Shown: positions 17,103-25,427 of the stretch, in pieces
Layout of the letters: each line of letters opens with the position of its first letter
How positions within the stretch are numbered: the first letter of the stretch is position 1
NCBI RefSeq assembly: GCF_013364275.1
Contig: NZ_CP054932.1
Location: 868,001 to 932,000, forward strand
From: Actinomadura sp. NAK00032
GTDB taxonomy: Bacteria; Actinomycetota; Actinomycetes; Streptosporangiales; Streptosporangiaceae
DNA: 64,000 bases
Reading direction: 5' to 3'
Program-made: the position numbers and the translations under genes
The notes under the pieces: generated by a model
What the model was told of the DNA's origin: nothing
Seen by the model: only the letters and a program-made list of their open reading frames with translations
Database searches by the model: none

Positions 17103-18047
17103 GTGAATCTGGAGCTCGCCGATGTCGAGGTGTTTCTCGCGCTCGCCGAGGAACTCCACTTCCGGCGTACCGCCGCCCGGCTGCTGATCTCACCGGCACG
17201 CGTCAGCCAGCGCATCCAGGCGGTGGAACGCGAGGTCGGGGGCGCGCTCTTCGAGCGGACCAGCCGCCGGGTCGTGCTCACGCCGCTCGGCCGCCAACTG
17301 CGCGACGCCCTGCTCCCGGCCCACGGCCAGTTCATCGCCGGCATCACCGCCGCCCGCGCGTCGGCGCGCGCGGCCGCCGGGCTGCTGCGCATCGGCTTCA
17401 CCGAGACCACCGGCGGCCAGGACCTCGACCGCCTCGTCCGCGACCTCGAGCGAAGCCATCCCGGTATCGAGGCGAGCCTGCGGGAGATCGCCGTCCCCGC
17501 GCCGCTGGACGCCCTGCGCCACGACCGGGTGGACGTCCTGGTCGACTGGCTGACGTTCGACGCGCCCGACATCACGCTGGGCCCGGCGCTGGCCGAGTAC
17601 AGCAGGGTGCTGCTGGTGGCCGCCGACCACCCGCTGGCCGACCGGTCGCGCATCTCCTTCGAGGAGGTCGCCGACTACGAGGTCAACGACATGCCGCGCA
17701 ACGACGGCGGGAACAGACCGTTCTTCCCCGACCGCACCCGCTCGGGCCGCCGCCTGCGCCTGCACCCGGTCAGCACCTGGAACGAGGCCCAGAGCAGCGT
17801 GGCGCGCCACAAGAGCGTCCATGTGACCGTCACCCTGGTGACGCGGACGATGGCCCGCACCGACCTCGCCCTGGTCCCGATCGACGACCTGCCGCCACTC
17901 AGACTCGGCCTGCTCTGGCGCACCGCCCACGAGAACGCCCGCATCCGCGCCCTGGCCGCACTCTGCCCGGCCCGACCAAGCGACTGCAAGTACTGCTGCG
18001 GCTCCAACACCGGAACCCCCCTAGCCCACACCAACACCACCCCGTAA
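17103..18047 (+). CDS. LysR-family transcriptional regulator
   Basis: The protein has 314 residues. The N-terminal winged helix is clear: VEVFLALAEELHFRRTAARL then ISPARVSQRIQAVEREVGG and LFERTSRRVVLTPLG; the rest is a LysR substrate-binding region. GTG 17103 follows GGAGGAGG by 8 bases. It is divergent from the FtsX-type ABC operon with 138 bases between starts, the usual geometry for a LysR protein regulating its neighbour. The C-terminal 20 residues (CKYCCGSNTGTPLAHTNTTP) are Cys- and Thr-rich and look like a read-on tail beyond the family's normal end. Inducer unknown. Confidence 0.92.
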   Translation: MNLELADVEVFLALAEELHFRRTAARLLISPARVSQRIQAVEREVGGALFERTSRRVVLTPLGRQLRDALLPAHGQFIAGITAARASARAAAGLLRIGFTETTGGQDLDRLVRDLERSHPGIEASLREIAVPAPLDALRHDRVDVLVDWLTFDAPDITLGPALAEYSRVLLVAADHPLADRSRISFEEVADYEVNDMPRNDGGNRPFFPDRTRSGRRLRLHPVSTWNEAQSSVARHKSVHVTVTLVTRTMARTDLALVPIDDLPPLRLGLLWRTAHENARIRALAALCPARPSDCKYCCGSNTGTPLAHTNTTP

Positions 18048-18058
18048 ACCTTCGGCTC

Positions 18059-19057
18059 CTACCTCTGGCCGGCCTTGTCGACGAGTTTGGTGACCACGCG
18101 GGTGAGGGAGTACATGACCGTCCCCAGCGGGACGTTGTAGCGGGGGTCCTTGCCCTTGGTGCGGGAGATCGGGGCGTTGTGGCCGGTGTTGACCGTCCGC
18201 TGCGCCACCATCTGGTAGGTGACCGGGTCCAGCAGGAACTGCTCGCCGAACCCGCGGGACAGCGCGATGGCGGGCCGCCCGGCGCCGTCCTTGACGTTCC
18301 GCTGGACCTGGACGCCGGGGATCGCGGCCAGCACCCGGTAGAGGGCGGCCTGCGTCGCGGGCGGCATGGCGACCGGCGCGTCCCACAGCATCTGGGCGGC
18401 GTCGCGGAAGGCCTGGCCGTCCCGGTCCTTGGACATCCGGTCCCCGGCGGATGCGGCGTCCACCTTCTCGTAGAGCAGGGCGCGCAGCTTCGCGGGGTCG
18501 CTGGGCAGTGACATCAGACGGTCGGTCTCGGCCTTGAAGTTCTCGGCCCCCGCACCCCGGTGGTGGTAGATCACGAGCTTGCCGTTCAGCAGGCTCGCGT
18601 CCTTCGAGCCGTCGAGCTTGATCCAGTTCTCCGAGTAATGCGGCTTGGGGCCGTGCTCCGCCGTGGGACCCGCCTCGACGACCTTCGTGTACCACCACTG
18701 GCCGGGGCGCGGCGTGACGGCCGGGCGCGCCTCGGCCGTCTGCGCGGCCTTGCCCAGGACCTGTGCCGCGCTCACCAGCTGGACGGCGGGCTGCCGCGGC
18801 GGGACGGTTCCGCTCCCGTCGACGCCGACCACGACCAGCGCGCCCGCGGCGACGGCCGCCGCCGCGGCCGCCGAGGCGGCGATGCTCGCACGGTTGCGGA
18901 GCCGTCGCCGGCGTCCCCGCGCGACGCCCTCGCTGACAAGCCCGTCCAGCGGCGGCTCCAATCCTTCGGCGGTGACGCGCATCGCCTCGGCCAGCCGGTC
19001 CTCCACCGCGTTCATTCCCGCGTCCCCATGCATCTCGGCGTCCCTTTCCCGCGTCAT
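18059..19057 (-). CDS. CU044_5270-family membrane-anchored protein (sigma partner)
   Basis: A 332-residue protein with a cytoplasmic N-terminal region (~1-55), one transmembrane helix at about 58-80 (AAAAAVAAGALVVVGVDG) and an extracytoplasmic C-terminal domain with conserved-looking motifs (PGQWWYTKVVEAG, LLYEKVDAASAG, ALYRVLAAIPGV). This fits the CU044_5270 family, which in actinobacteria is encoded right after SigE-type ECF sigma factors and presumably senses an envelope signal or holds the sigma factor. ATG 19057 overlaps the sigma gene's TGA (ATGA), so the pair is translationally coupled. Anti-sigma activity is inferred from context, not shown. Confidence 0.85.
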   Translation of the reverse strand: MTRERDAEMHGDAGMNAVEDRLAEAMRVTAEGLEPPLDGLVSEGVARGRRRRLRNRASIAASAAAAAAVAAGALVVVGVDGSGTVPPRQPAVQLVSAAQVLGKAAQTAEARPAVTPRPGQWWYTKVVEAGPTAEHGPKPHYSENWIKLDGSKDASLLNGKLVIYHHRGAGAENFKAETDRLMSLPSDPAKLRALLYEKVDAASAGDRMSKDRDGQAFRDAAQMLWDAPVAMPPATQAALYRVLAAIPGVQVQRNVKDGAGRPAIALSRGFGEQFLLDPVTYQMVAQRTVNTGHNAPISRTKGKDPRYNVPLGTVMYSLTRVVTKLVDKAGQR

Positions 19058-19551
19058 CGGATCAGCTCCTCGAACCCCTCGCCCAGCGCCTCGCGGAGCC
19101 TGCCCAGCGCCCGCATGCTGCGGTTGCGCACCGCCCCGCCGCTTAGCCGCAGCGCGGACGCCACGTCCTCCACGCTCATGTCCTCCCAGTAGCGCAGCAC
19201 GAGCACGGCGCGGTCCTGCGGGGGAAGCTTCGCGAGGCCGTTGAGCAGCGTCACCCGCAGCGCCTGGTCGCCGTCGGCGGCGGCCGCCTCGGGCAGTCGC
19301 CGCGACGGCTTCTCCTGGTTGCTGTGTTTGCGCATGTGCGACATGTAGGTGCGCATCAGCACGGTCCGCGCGTAGGCGGCGGGATTGTCGGCGCGCTGGA
19401 CGCGCCGCCACGACGTGTACAGCTTCCCCAACGTCGTCTGCACCAGGTCCTCGGCAAGGTGCCGGTCCCCGCAGAGCAGGCAGGCGGTGCGGAATAACGA
19501 GGCGCCGCGCGCGACGGCGAATTCATGAAATCCCTGCGGATCTTGGGCCAT
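19054..19551 (-). CDS. SigE-family RNA polymerase sigma-70 factor
   Basis: A 165-residue ECF sigma factor. Region 2 is at about 10-75 (FHEFAVARGASLFRTACLLC, AEDLVQTTLGKLYTSW), region 4 at about 105-160 (LPPQDRAVLVLRYWEDMSVE and the helix-turn-helix VASALRLSGGAVRNRSMRAL). It belongs to the SigE group common in actinomycetes. ATG 19551 has GGAAGG 5 bases upstream. It is encoded directly before, and overlaps, a CU044-type membrane protein that likely controls it. The 194-base gap to the divergent secreted-protein gene should hold its promoter. Confidence 0.9.
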   Translation of the reverse strand: MAQDPQGFHEFAVARGASLFRTACLLCGDRHLAEDLVQTTLGKLYTSWRRVQRADNPAAYARTVLMRTYMSHMRKHSNQEKPSRRLPEAAAADGDQALRVTLLNGLAKLPPQDRAVLVLRYWEDMSVEDVASALRLSGGAVRNRSMRALGRLREALGEGFEELIR

Positions 19552-19745
19552 CGGGCCTTCCCAGCGTTGTCCGTCGGTTCCGCCCCTACAGACGCCGCGA
19601 CGGCATCTGTTTGTCACAGACGATGTCGGCCGATCCGCCGCCAACGGGCCGGCCTCTCGTTGACCGGAGTTGCGCGTCGAGCGACTGCTCGGACGTGTCG
19701 AGAGTAGGAGGGCTCACCCCTCTCTCGATCAATGAGGAGATTCTT

Positions 19746-20147
19746 TTGCGGAAGCTCAACAGGGGAACCACGCTGGCCCTCGCCGGTGCGGCTGCCGTCG
19801 CGGGGGCCGTGGCCGTCAGCACGCCCGCGACGGCGGCGGCATCGCCGATCGCGGCGTGCGGTGGTGGTTCCTACCACGTGATCGACACCCACGACCTGGG
19901 GCCGGCCAAGATCTATCTGCTGTACAACGGCTCCACCAACTGCGTGGTGACCTGGAAGGACAGCCAGAACAGCACCTACGTCCACGCTTGGCTGACGCGG
20001 CGAAGCGACGGAAAGGTCGCCTTCGACGAGGGCAACTACTCGACCTACGCCGGCCCGGTGAAGCTCAGCGCCGCGGGAACCTGCATCGCCTGGGGCGGCA
20101 AGTACGGCTCCACCCAGTGGGTCTCAGGATGGTCGCACTGCGGCTGA
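19746..20147 (+). CDS. SapA-like spore-associated secreted protein
   Basis: A 133-residue protein with a classical signal peptide (basic MRKLNRG, hydrophobic core to about 27, cleavage near ATAAAS) and a mature domain of about 100 residues containing four Cys (AACGG, TNCVV, GTCIAW, SHCG), presumably two disulfides. The pattern (VIDTHDLG, YLLYNGSTNCVVTW, STYAGPV, CIAWGGKYGS, HCG at the end) resembles Streptomyces spore-associated protein A. TTG 19746 is preferred as start because GAGGAG lies 6 bases before it and the sequence thereafter is a proper signal peptide. Likely secreted to the surface of aerial hyphae or spores. Function in the family is unknown. Confidence 0.82.
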   Translation: MRKLNRGTTLALAGAAAVAGAVAVSTPATAAASPIAACGGGSYHVIDTHDLGPAKIYLLYNGSTNCVVTWKDSQNSTYVHAWLTRRSDGKVAFDEGNYSTYAGPVKLSAAGTCIAWGGKYGSTQWVSGWSHCG

Positions 20148-20189
20148 TCGGCTGTGACCGGCCCGGCCTTGGACAGGTGGGCACCGGTG

Positions 20190-20240
20190 TTCCCGTCCGC
20201 GGTCGTCCAGCGGAGAGCATCAGGCGACGGCGGACGGGAA
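20190..20240 (+). terminator. Stem-loop downstream of sapA-like gene
   Basis: TTCCCGTCCGC and GCGGACGGGAA pair perfectly over 11 bases around a 29-base loop, 43 bases after the SapA-like stop. The 327-base stretch 20148-20474 between two convergent genes holds nothing else that I can support. Confidence 0.45.
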
Positions 20241-20474
20241 TCCCGGTTTCTCCCATTAGCCGGCAGTGACCGTCGTGGCGGCCTCCGACTCGACTCCGGC
20301 GCGGTAGGTCGCCGGACCGGCTCGTCCGAACGCGCAATATCAAGCCATGCTGATCGGAATCAGAAGTGCGAATCGGTCGAGGGCAAGGCACCTGTGGATG
20401 GTGATCGGGGGGTGCCGGGAGTCGTCTCGGGTTTCCCTGGACGTTAAACTCGCGTAAAGGGAAGATGAATATCA

Positions 20475-22136
20475 TCAGCCACCGAGGGTCGCTGGAAACT
20501 GAATGATCATGTCACTGTACAGGTCGGCTATTACTCGGATCTTCATATATTGGTTCTCGGAGAACACCCAGTAGTCTCTGTGCTCTTCTTCTCCATTTTT
20601 GACGGCAGGCAAGGGGATCACCGCGTCGATTCCATTGTTGAAGGGGCTGACCCTGTTGAAGGTGCCAGGCCATCCTTTGAGGAAAGAGTATTCTCTGCCG
20701 CTAGACCATCCATCGAATCCTGTCGGATGAATCTCGATCTGACCGTCGAGTCCATGATTCACCCAGGTCCGGAGGTACCTGGTGCCCGCGAACACCCAGT
20801 ATTGGTTTCTCCCGCCGGTCTCCGGTACTGGCATCAGGGTATCAATATGGTCGAGGTCTGAAAACTCCCCGAAAGTCCTGACCCAATCACTAAGGGGCTT
20901 TGGTCCGTCCTGGAGTTTGTCGTCGACCCCGTTCTTGGTGGCGGCGACGCTTATGCGGACATACCGCCCACCAGAGAAAACCCAATACTCGTTGTGGTTG
21001 TCTGGAACGCCAAGGATCATATCAATCTTGGTTTGAAACTCTGGAAGCTTCTTGAATGTTCCGGCCCAATCGTCGAGGGGTGAATGGCCGGTCATACGCC
21101 CTCGCAGTCGGGCATCCAGGGAGGAGACGTCCACCCGTAGGTAGCGTTCACCAGAGAACAGCCAGTATTCCCGTGGGGCGTCGGTGCCGTCCGGTACCGG
21201 CATCACTGCGTCGATACGGGTGAGGCCAACTCCGGCTTCGATACGGGGCCGGCGAGAGATCTGCCCGGCCTCGGCGCGGCCGGCTCCGGTGCGGCTGGAG
21301 CCGGCGGACGGTAGACGATCGTGTTCCGCCCATTTCCGGTCGGATGTATTGTCGTCCGCGCCTGGATGTCCTTCTTCCTGGGTGTTGTCGGCATTGAACG
21401 CACGGTTGCGAACGATCGCCAGTTTGCCCACGTGATTGCGGATGCGGCGCTGGGGCAGCGGCCTGCCTTTGGCCCTGAGGTTCGTGTACAACTGACCGAA
21501 TATGCTTTCGATGTCAAGGTGGGGGCCTCCACCGGGGATGCCCTTCTTGAGCACTGTCAACAGTTCTGCGGTGAAGGCCGTGAAGGTTTCCTCCGGTTCG
21601 GCCAGTGCACGCTGGCTCTCGGCCGCGGCGGCTATGAGGTATGTACCCTCTATCTCGGCGTCATTGGCCAGTGTTGGTGCGGGATCGGGGTTTCCCATCC
21701 TTCCGAGCGCTCGGCCGCTGTAGCAACAATCGAGGATGACGATGATCCGCGAAGCATGCGAGTGAACAACTTCGTTCCTAATCAACCCGTAAGCCACGGA
21801 ACTGTAATCACGACCCGGTCGTGTCGTGGTCAGCGAGAGGAGCAGTTCTCCGTCATGATGAGCGGGGAGGCCGTGGCCGCTGAAGTATATGAGTAGCGTG
21901 TCCCGGGTGGTGGCGGCCTCCGCGATCGGATCCATCATCTCTGTGATGTCCTTTGGATCCAATACCACCGTACAGTTCTCGCGAGGAAGCCCCCAGATTT
22001 CGGCTGAGCAAAGAGCCTCCTTCAATGCGTATAGATTCTCCTTGACCTGGGGGATGCTCTGCAGTGCACCACCGGGATAATTGCTTGTTCCGATGAGCAC
22101 CGCTCGTGAAGTTCGCGGATCAGCGGCTCGGGTCAC
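20475..22136 (-). CDS. Caspase (peptidase C14) fused to four hemopexin-like repeats
   Basis: A 553-residue fusion. Residues ~8-245 are a caspase-fold peptidase with the dyad His88 in YFSGHG and Cys138 in ILDCCYSG. A polar linker (~246-300) follows, then four hemopexin-type blades starting at Ile308, Ile371, Ile431 and Ile503, each with ID...(M/I)P(V/L)P followed by YWVFSGxRYxRI. Four blades make one hemopexin propeller, which in matrix metalloproteases binds protein partners or substrates. No signal peptide. GTG 22136 overlaps the upstream gene's TGA (GTGA). The pairing with an EACC1-like partner places it in the caspase conflict modules described for multicellular bacteria. Base composition is visibly lower in GC than the neighbours. 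The hemopexin fusion is the unusual part; the role as a target-recognition or sensor propeller is inference. Confidence 0.9.
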   Translation of the reverse strand: MTRAADPRTSRAVLIGTSNYPGGALQSIPQVKENLYALKEALCSAEIWGLPRENCTVVLDPKDITEMMDPIAEAATTRDTLLIYFSGHGLPAHHDGELLLSLTTTRPGRDYSSVAYGLIRNEVVHSHASRIIVILDCCYSGRALGRMGNPDPAPTLANDAEIEGTYLIAAAAESQRALAEPEETFTAFTAELLTVLKKGIPGGGPHLDIESIFGQLYTNLRAKGRPLPQRRIRNHVGKLAIVRNRAFNADNTQEEGHPGADDNTSDRKWAEHDRLPSAGSSRTGAGRAEAGQISRRPRIEAGVGLTRIDAVMPVPDGTDAPREYWLFSGERYLRVDVSSLDARLRGRMTGHSPLDDWAGTFKKLPEFQTKIDMILGVPDNHNEYWVFSGGRYVRISVAATKNGVDDKLQDGPKPLSDWVRTFGEFSDLDHIDTLMPVPETGGRNQYWVFAGTRYLRTWVNHGLDGQIEIHPTGFDGWSSGREYSFLKGWPGTFNRVSPFNNGIDAVIPLPAVKNGEEEHRDYWVFSENQYMKIRVIADLYSDMIIQFPATLGG

Positions 22137-22480
22137 AGGCCGAGTTCCCGGAGCGCCTGGGCTATGATCTCCGGATCATCGCTATCAATGCTCACGGAGA
22201 CATCGCCCCGCTCAATGGTAATCGCCGGCCGCGTCCTGCGCGTTCCGCGCCAGGTCACGTAGGAGAGCGCGAAGGTTGCGACCTGGAACCCAGACTCCAG
22301 CACTAGCTTGATCACCTCAAATGCGGTGCCCATCTCGCCTTTGACCGGCGCGGCGGGCTCCAAGGAAACACTGGCTTGGCGCCGAATGTCAGGGTCTCCA
22401 TTCAACCACTGGTGGAATGAACGAAGTTCTGCCTCGCCGGCATCTGCCTGACTTGTTCTCAACTGTACCAGTAAAAACAT
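22133..22480 (-). CDS. EACC1-like effector-associated constant component
   Basis: A 115-residue protein with the layout of effector-associated constant component 1: an N-terminal ELRSFHQWLNGDPDIRRQ segment, GEMGTAFEVIKLVLESG, a hydrophobic helix (FQVATFALSYVTW) and a C-terminal ITIERGDVSVSIDSDDPEII strand block. This small family accompanies caspase, CHAT and other effectors in actinobacterial conflict systems and is thought to transmit the trigger. ATG 22480 has GGAGAG upstream; the frame stays open further upstream, but that extension looks non-coding. The third codon is TTA, rare in this genome, which could make expression depend on the bldA tRNA. It overlaps the caspase start by GTGA. Confidence 0.78.
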   Translation of the reverse strand: MFLLVQLRTSQADAGEAELRSFHQWLNGDPDIRRQASVSLEPAAPVKGEMGTAFEVIKLVLESGFQVATFALSYVTWRGTRRTRPAITIERGDVSVSIDSDDPEIIAQALRELGL

Positions 22481-22984
22481 ATGTCTCTCCGAGCACTCTC
22501 TATTCGACTGATGTGTCCGATTCCTTGTTGGATATACCCGAGAGGGCGAGGTCCCGGGATGACGCCTCCGTTTCAGAGCGGACGGTGAGGTGGCACTGAT
22601 CGAGGCAGCCCAGTTACCGAGACGTTCTACGGTCTGCGATGCGTCGACACCTCCCTCAATGTATATGGTCGCCGCGCCAGGTAGGCGTCGCCTGAACAAG
22701 GTCGGGTCTGCAGCGGAGGAGCCTGGTGAGGTCGAGAGTGACGCCGCAACTGCCGGAGTTTACTTCTGGTCGGTTTCAATCAACTGTTACGGCCGCCCTA
22801 ATTCGGAGGTGTCGAACTCTGGGAACTCCGGCCCGCCAGCGGCAAGTTGCACATGAAGGAGGGAAGGGTGCGGCGTGAATGAGTTCTCAGATGGCGAGAT
22901 CGAGTAGTTGAAGTGCGTGGTCCGGGGTGTCCGAAAGCGGTCGTTGGGTGGCGCTGTTGACCTAGCCGATGACCTGGCCGAGGG
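22481..22984. other. Gene-poor, lower-GC flank of the caspase module
   Basis: No credible gene is seen. The first ~100 bases upstream of the EACC1-like gene must hold the module's promoter; a GGTATAT stretch on the minus strand (near 22533-22539) is a possible -10 region. The rest has short frames without coding bias and reads as decayed sequence. Confidence 0.4.
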
Positions 22985-23215
22985 CGAGGTCGTGCAGGTC
23001 GGCCCATGAGCAGGTCGGTATCCCGTTGTGGGCGGCCGATGGGCCGATCAGCCTCAGCGGCAAGCGCTCGTCCCACGTGCTGACCCGGCGCGCCAAGCAG
23101 GGGTGCGGCCGAGTGGTACGTCATGGAGATGCTGGAGAAGGCCTGGGGCGGGGTTCGAAGCCCACACCGAGCAAAGCTTCAACGTCGGACCGCCTCCGTA
23201 CGGGGCCAGGGCGAC
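22985..23215 (+). pseudogene. Decayed serine recombinase fragment, two frameshifts
   Basis: Three consecutive reading frames join into a stretch that resembles the central part of actinobacterial large serine recombinases. From about 23005: GIPLWAADGPISLSGKRSS, VLTRRAKQG; after a frameshift near 23103, AEWYVMEMLEKAWGG; after another near 23150, FEAHTEQSFNVGPPPYG. Intact relatives, as I recall them, read VRRVKQG, (A/V)EWY, then EHT..GWNVG.PPYGY. The catalytic N-terminal serine domain and the C-terminal DNA-binding region are not found nearby. It is the remnant of a phage or integrative element and lies between the caspase module and tRNA-Glu. Confidence 0.65.
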
Positions 23216-23589
23216 TTCTAAGTCGTCGGGTGACGGGTCGCCGTGGCGCTATGTGAGCTTGAGGAGTGGGATGACACGGTAGGGGTCGCGGCCGATCCTT
23301 CTGGACGGCTTCGGTGATCTTGGTGATGGTGCTACCTCGCGGACGGCGCCCGACAGACTCCGATCAGCTACCGCTTGACGCCTGATCGCGGTTCGGTGAC
23401 GAGAATTTGGTCGCGCCGTGAGGCTTGCGGGGTGAGTCGGACCCGTTCGGCGACGGCTGGATGAAGTCGACGCCGACGTAGATCACCCCGATATCCGCGA
23501 CGATCGAAGCCCAGTAGCGGGCGGCGAACGGAGTAATCGTGCCGACGGGCTTCGGGGCGGATGACGGCGCATCCGCACCATGCGTTGTG
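23216..23589. other. Decayed intergenic region before tRNA-Glu
   Basis: No intact gene. A minus-strand frame at about 23395-23560 reads TITPFAARYWASIVADIGVI and may be another gene fragment, but I cannot name it. With the recombinase remnant it forms a degraded element between the caspase module and the tRNA. Confidence 0.35.
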
Positions 23590-23662
23590 TACCCCCTACC
23601 GGATTCGAACCGGCGCTACCGCCTTGAAAGGGCGGCGTCCTAGGCCGCTAGACGAAGGGGGC
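23590..23662 (-). tRNA. tRNA-Glu (UUC anticodon)
   Basis: Read on the minus strand this folds into a full cloverleaf of 73 bases: acceptor GCCCCCU with AGGGGGU, D-stem GUCU/GGAC, anticodon stem CCGCC/GGCGG with loop CUUUCAA giving anticodon UUC, and T-arm GCCGG-UUCGAAU-CCGGU. CCA is not encoded. Its 3' end faces the recombinase remnant and the caspase module, the usual geometry of a tRNA used as an integration site. Confidence 0.95.
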
Positions 23663-23733
23663 CCGGGGTGGCGGTGATGGTCGCCACTCGACTCGTCAAG
23701 TGTAGAGGACGTGGCGGGGCGGCGCGCAAACGG

Positions 23734-25392
23734 TTACCCGGGGGTGCTGGGGCGGGTGGGGGACGGGAGGCGGCCGCCCGGGGCGCTCTCGGTCGGGGAC
23801 GGGCTGCGGGACGGCCAGTCCGAGGGGAACTCGGACGGGAACGGCGAGGTCGGGGAGGGGGGCGGTGAGGAGGCCGGGGGCTGGGGGTTGATGGTGCGGT
23901 CGGGGTCGGGCTCGAGGTGGCGTTCGATCTGGGCGGAGGTGAGGCCGAGGCCGCCGAGTCGGAGGTCGTCCCAGCCCTGGAGGCGGTGGGTGGCGCGGCT
24001 GAAGTAGAGGACGGACAGCTCGATCGGGGTGGGCTGCTCGTGTTCGAGGCCGCGCAGGCCGGCGCCGCCGGTGGAGCCCTGGACGAAGAGGCGGGTGCCG
24101 GTGGGGAGGATCTTGGTGGAGCGGGTGTGGGTGTGGCCGGCGAGGACGAGGGGCGTCACGCCGGAGAACGCCTCGCCCTCGCTGGGGTCGTGGGTGACGA
24201 CGAGGTCGGGGGTGGTGCCGGAGGCGCGGAGCTCGTTGGCGTAGCGCAGGCCCTCGGCGCGCAGCTGGTCGGCGCCGACGAAGTCGTCGCGGGTGCTCTT
24301 GTCGGGGGTGAAGCGGGGGTCGCCGACGCCGTAGATGCGCAGGCCCTTCACCTCGCGGGTGGCGCCGTCGAGGACGATGGCGTTCTTCTGGCGGGCGACG
24401 GCGCGCTGGGTGTCCTTGGAGTCGTGGTTGCCGCGGACGTAGACGTAGGGGACCTTCAGGTCGGAGATGCTGTCGGCGAACTTGTCCTCGGCCTTGCTGC
24501 CGTGGTCCATGAGGTCGCCGCTGTCGATGATGAGGTCGACCTTGAACTGGGTGGAGACGGATTTGATGACGTTCCACGCGGCGGGGTTGAGGTGGATGTC
24601 GGAGACGTCCAGGACGCGGATGGTGGACGGGTCCGGCTCGTAGGTCGGGAGGGTCGAGGTGGTGGTGTACAGCTCGGAGACGTTGCCGACGAGGCGGGCG
24701 AGCTGGGCGCGGTAGGCGGAGAAGCGCTCGACGATGCTGCGGGCGTCGCCGACGATCTGCGGGGCGTTGGCGAGGAGGCCGGTGTAGCGGGGCTCGGCGA
24801 TCGACTGCGGGTTGAAGGTCGTCCAGGTGAGGAGGGTGAGGGCGGCGAGGCCGGCGGCGGCGGAGGACAGGCCGAGCAGGGCGCGGCGCCAGGAGCGGAA
24901 GAGGGCGAGGGACGCCAGGAAGCTCGCGGCGAGGGCGATCAGGACGGCCCGGACGAGCAGTTCGATGACGCCGTGCCGGATCTGGTCGGCGATCCGGTCG
25001 GTGAGGCGGTCGATCTCGGTGTCGTCCTCGATCAGCTTCTTGGCCTGGTCGGGGCGCAGGTCGGTGAGGCGGGCCTCCAGGGTGACGGGGCCCTCGTGGG
25101 TGTCGAGCCGGAGCGAGCCGAGGGGCGGGAGCTTCAGGGTCGTCCCGCCGTGCAGGGAGGGCTGGAGGGTGAGCTGGACGTCGGTGGGGCCGACCGGGGT
25201 GACGTAGCGGCCGCCGTAGATGAGGCCGAGGTAGCCGGCGGCGAGGCCGATGACGGCGACGAGGACGAGGCGCGTCCACCGGTTGGTGAGGAACGGGGCG
25301 GTGCGGGAGCCGAGTCTGCGGGCGCGGTGGGCGGTGGCGGAGGCGAAGGCGCGGAGTGTCGCCAGGGCCTTGGTCGACCGGACCTCGGGCAC
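23734..25392 (-). CDS. Membrane-anchored metallophosphoesterase
   Basis: A 552-residue protein. One transmembrane helix lies near residues 42-60, a beta-rich loop follows, then two more helices around 140-205, and a calcineurin-like phosphoesterase domain from about 270 to 480. All metal motifs are present: DVSDIHLNP, DSGDLMDHG, GNHDSKD, VVTHDPSEG and AGHTHTRS. The last ~65 residues are a Pro/Ser-rich low-complexity tail. GTG 25392 follows AAGGG by 6 bases. The catalytic domain should face outside if the helices count three. The substrate is unknown; relatives act on phosphodiesters in the envelope. It is divergent, by 35 bases, from a zincin-type metallopeptidase gene. Confidence 0.9.
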   Translation of the reverse strand: MPEVRSTKALATLRAFASATAHRARRLGSRTAPFLTNRWTRLVLVAVIGLAAGYLGLIYGGRYVTPVGPTDVQLTLQPSLHGGTTLKLPPLGSLRLDTHEGPVTLEARLTDLRPDQAKKLIEDDTEIDRLTDRIADQIRHGVIELLVRAVLIALAASFLASLALFRSWRRALLGLSSAAAGLAALTLLTWTTFNPQSIAEPRYTGLLANAPQIVGDARSIVERFSAYRAQLARLVGNVSELYTTTSTLPTYEPDPSTIRVLDVSDIHLNPAAWNVIKSVSTQFKVDLIIDSGDLMDHGSKAEDKFADSISDLKVPYVYVRGNHDSKDTQRAVARQKNAIVLDGATREVKGLRIYGVGDPRFTPDKSTRDDFVGADQLRAEGLRYANELRASGTTPDLVVTHDPSEGEAFSGVTPLVLAGHTHTRSTKILPTGTRLFVQGSTGGAGLRGLEHEQPTPIELSVLYFSRATHRLQGWDDLRLGGLGLTSAQIERHLEPDPDRTINPQPPASSPPPSPTSPFPSEFPSDWPSRSPSPTESAPGGRLPSPTRPSTPG

Positions 25393-25427
25393 GGGTTTCC
25401 CTTCTATCGAGCAGAATCGACGGTGTG

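Noticed and set aside
19614..19620. TGTCACA before the SapA-like gene
   Set aside because: The -10 part of the ECF41 motif is missing at the right distance.
22481..22699. Upstream extension of the EACC1-like frame to 22699
   Set aside because: The added 70 residues have no coding bias, while ATG 22480 has a ribosome site and begins at the expected domain start.
23145..23160. GGGTTCGAAGCCC as a partial att copy of the tRNA-Glu T-arm
   Set aside because: Only about seven bases match the tRNA 3' end and they lie inside the recombinase remnant; chance is sufficient.
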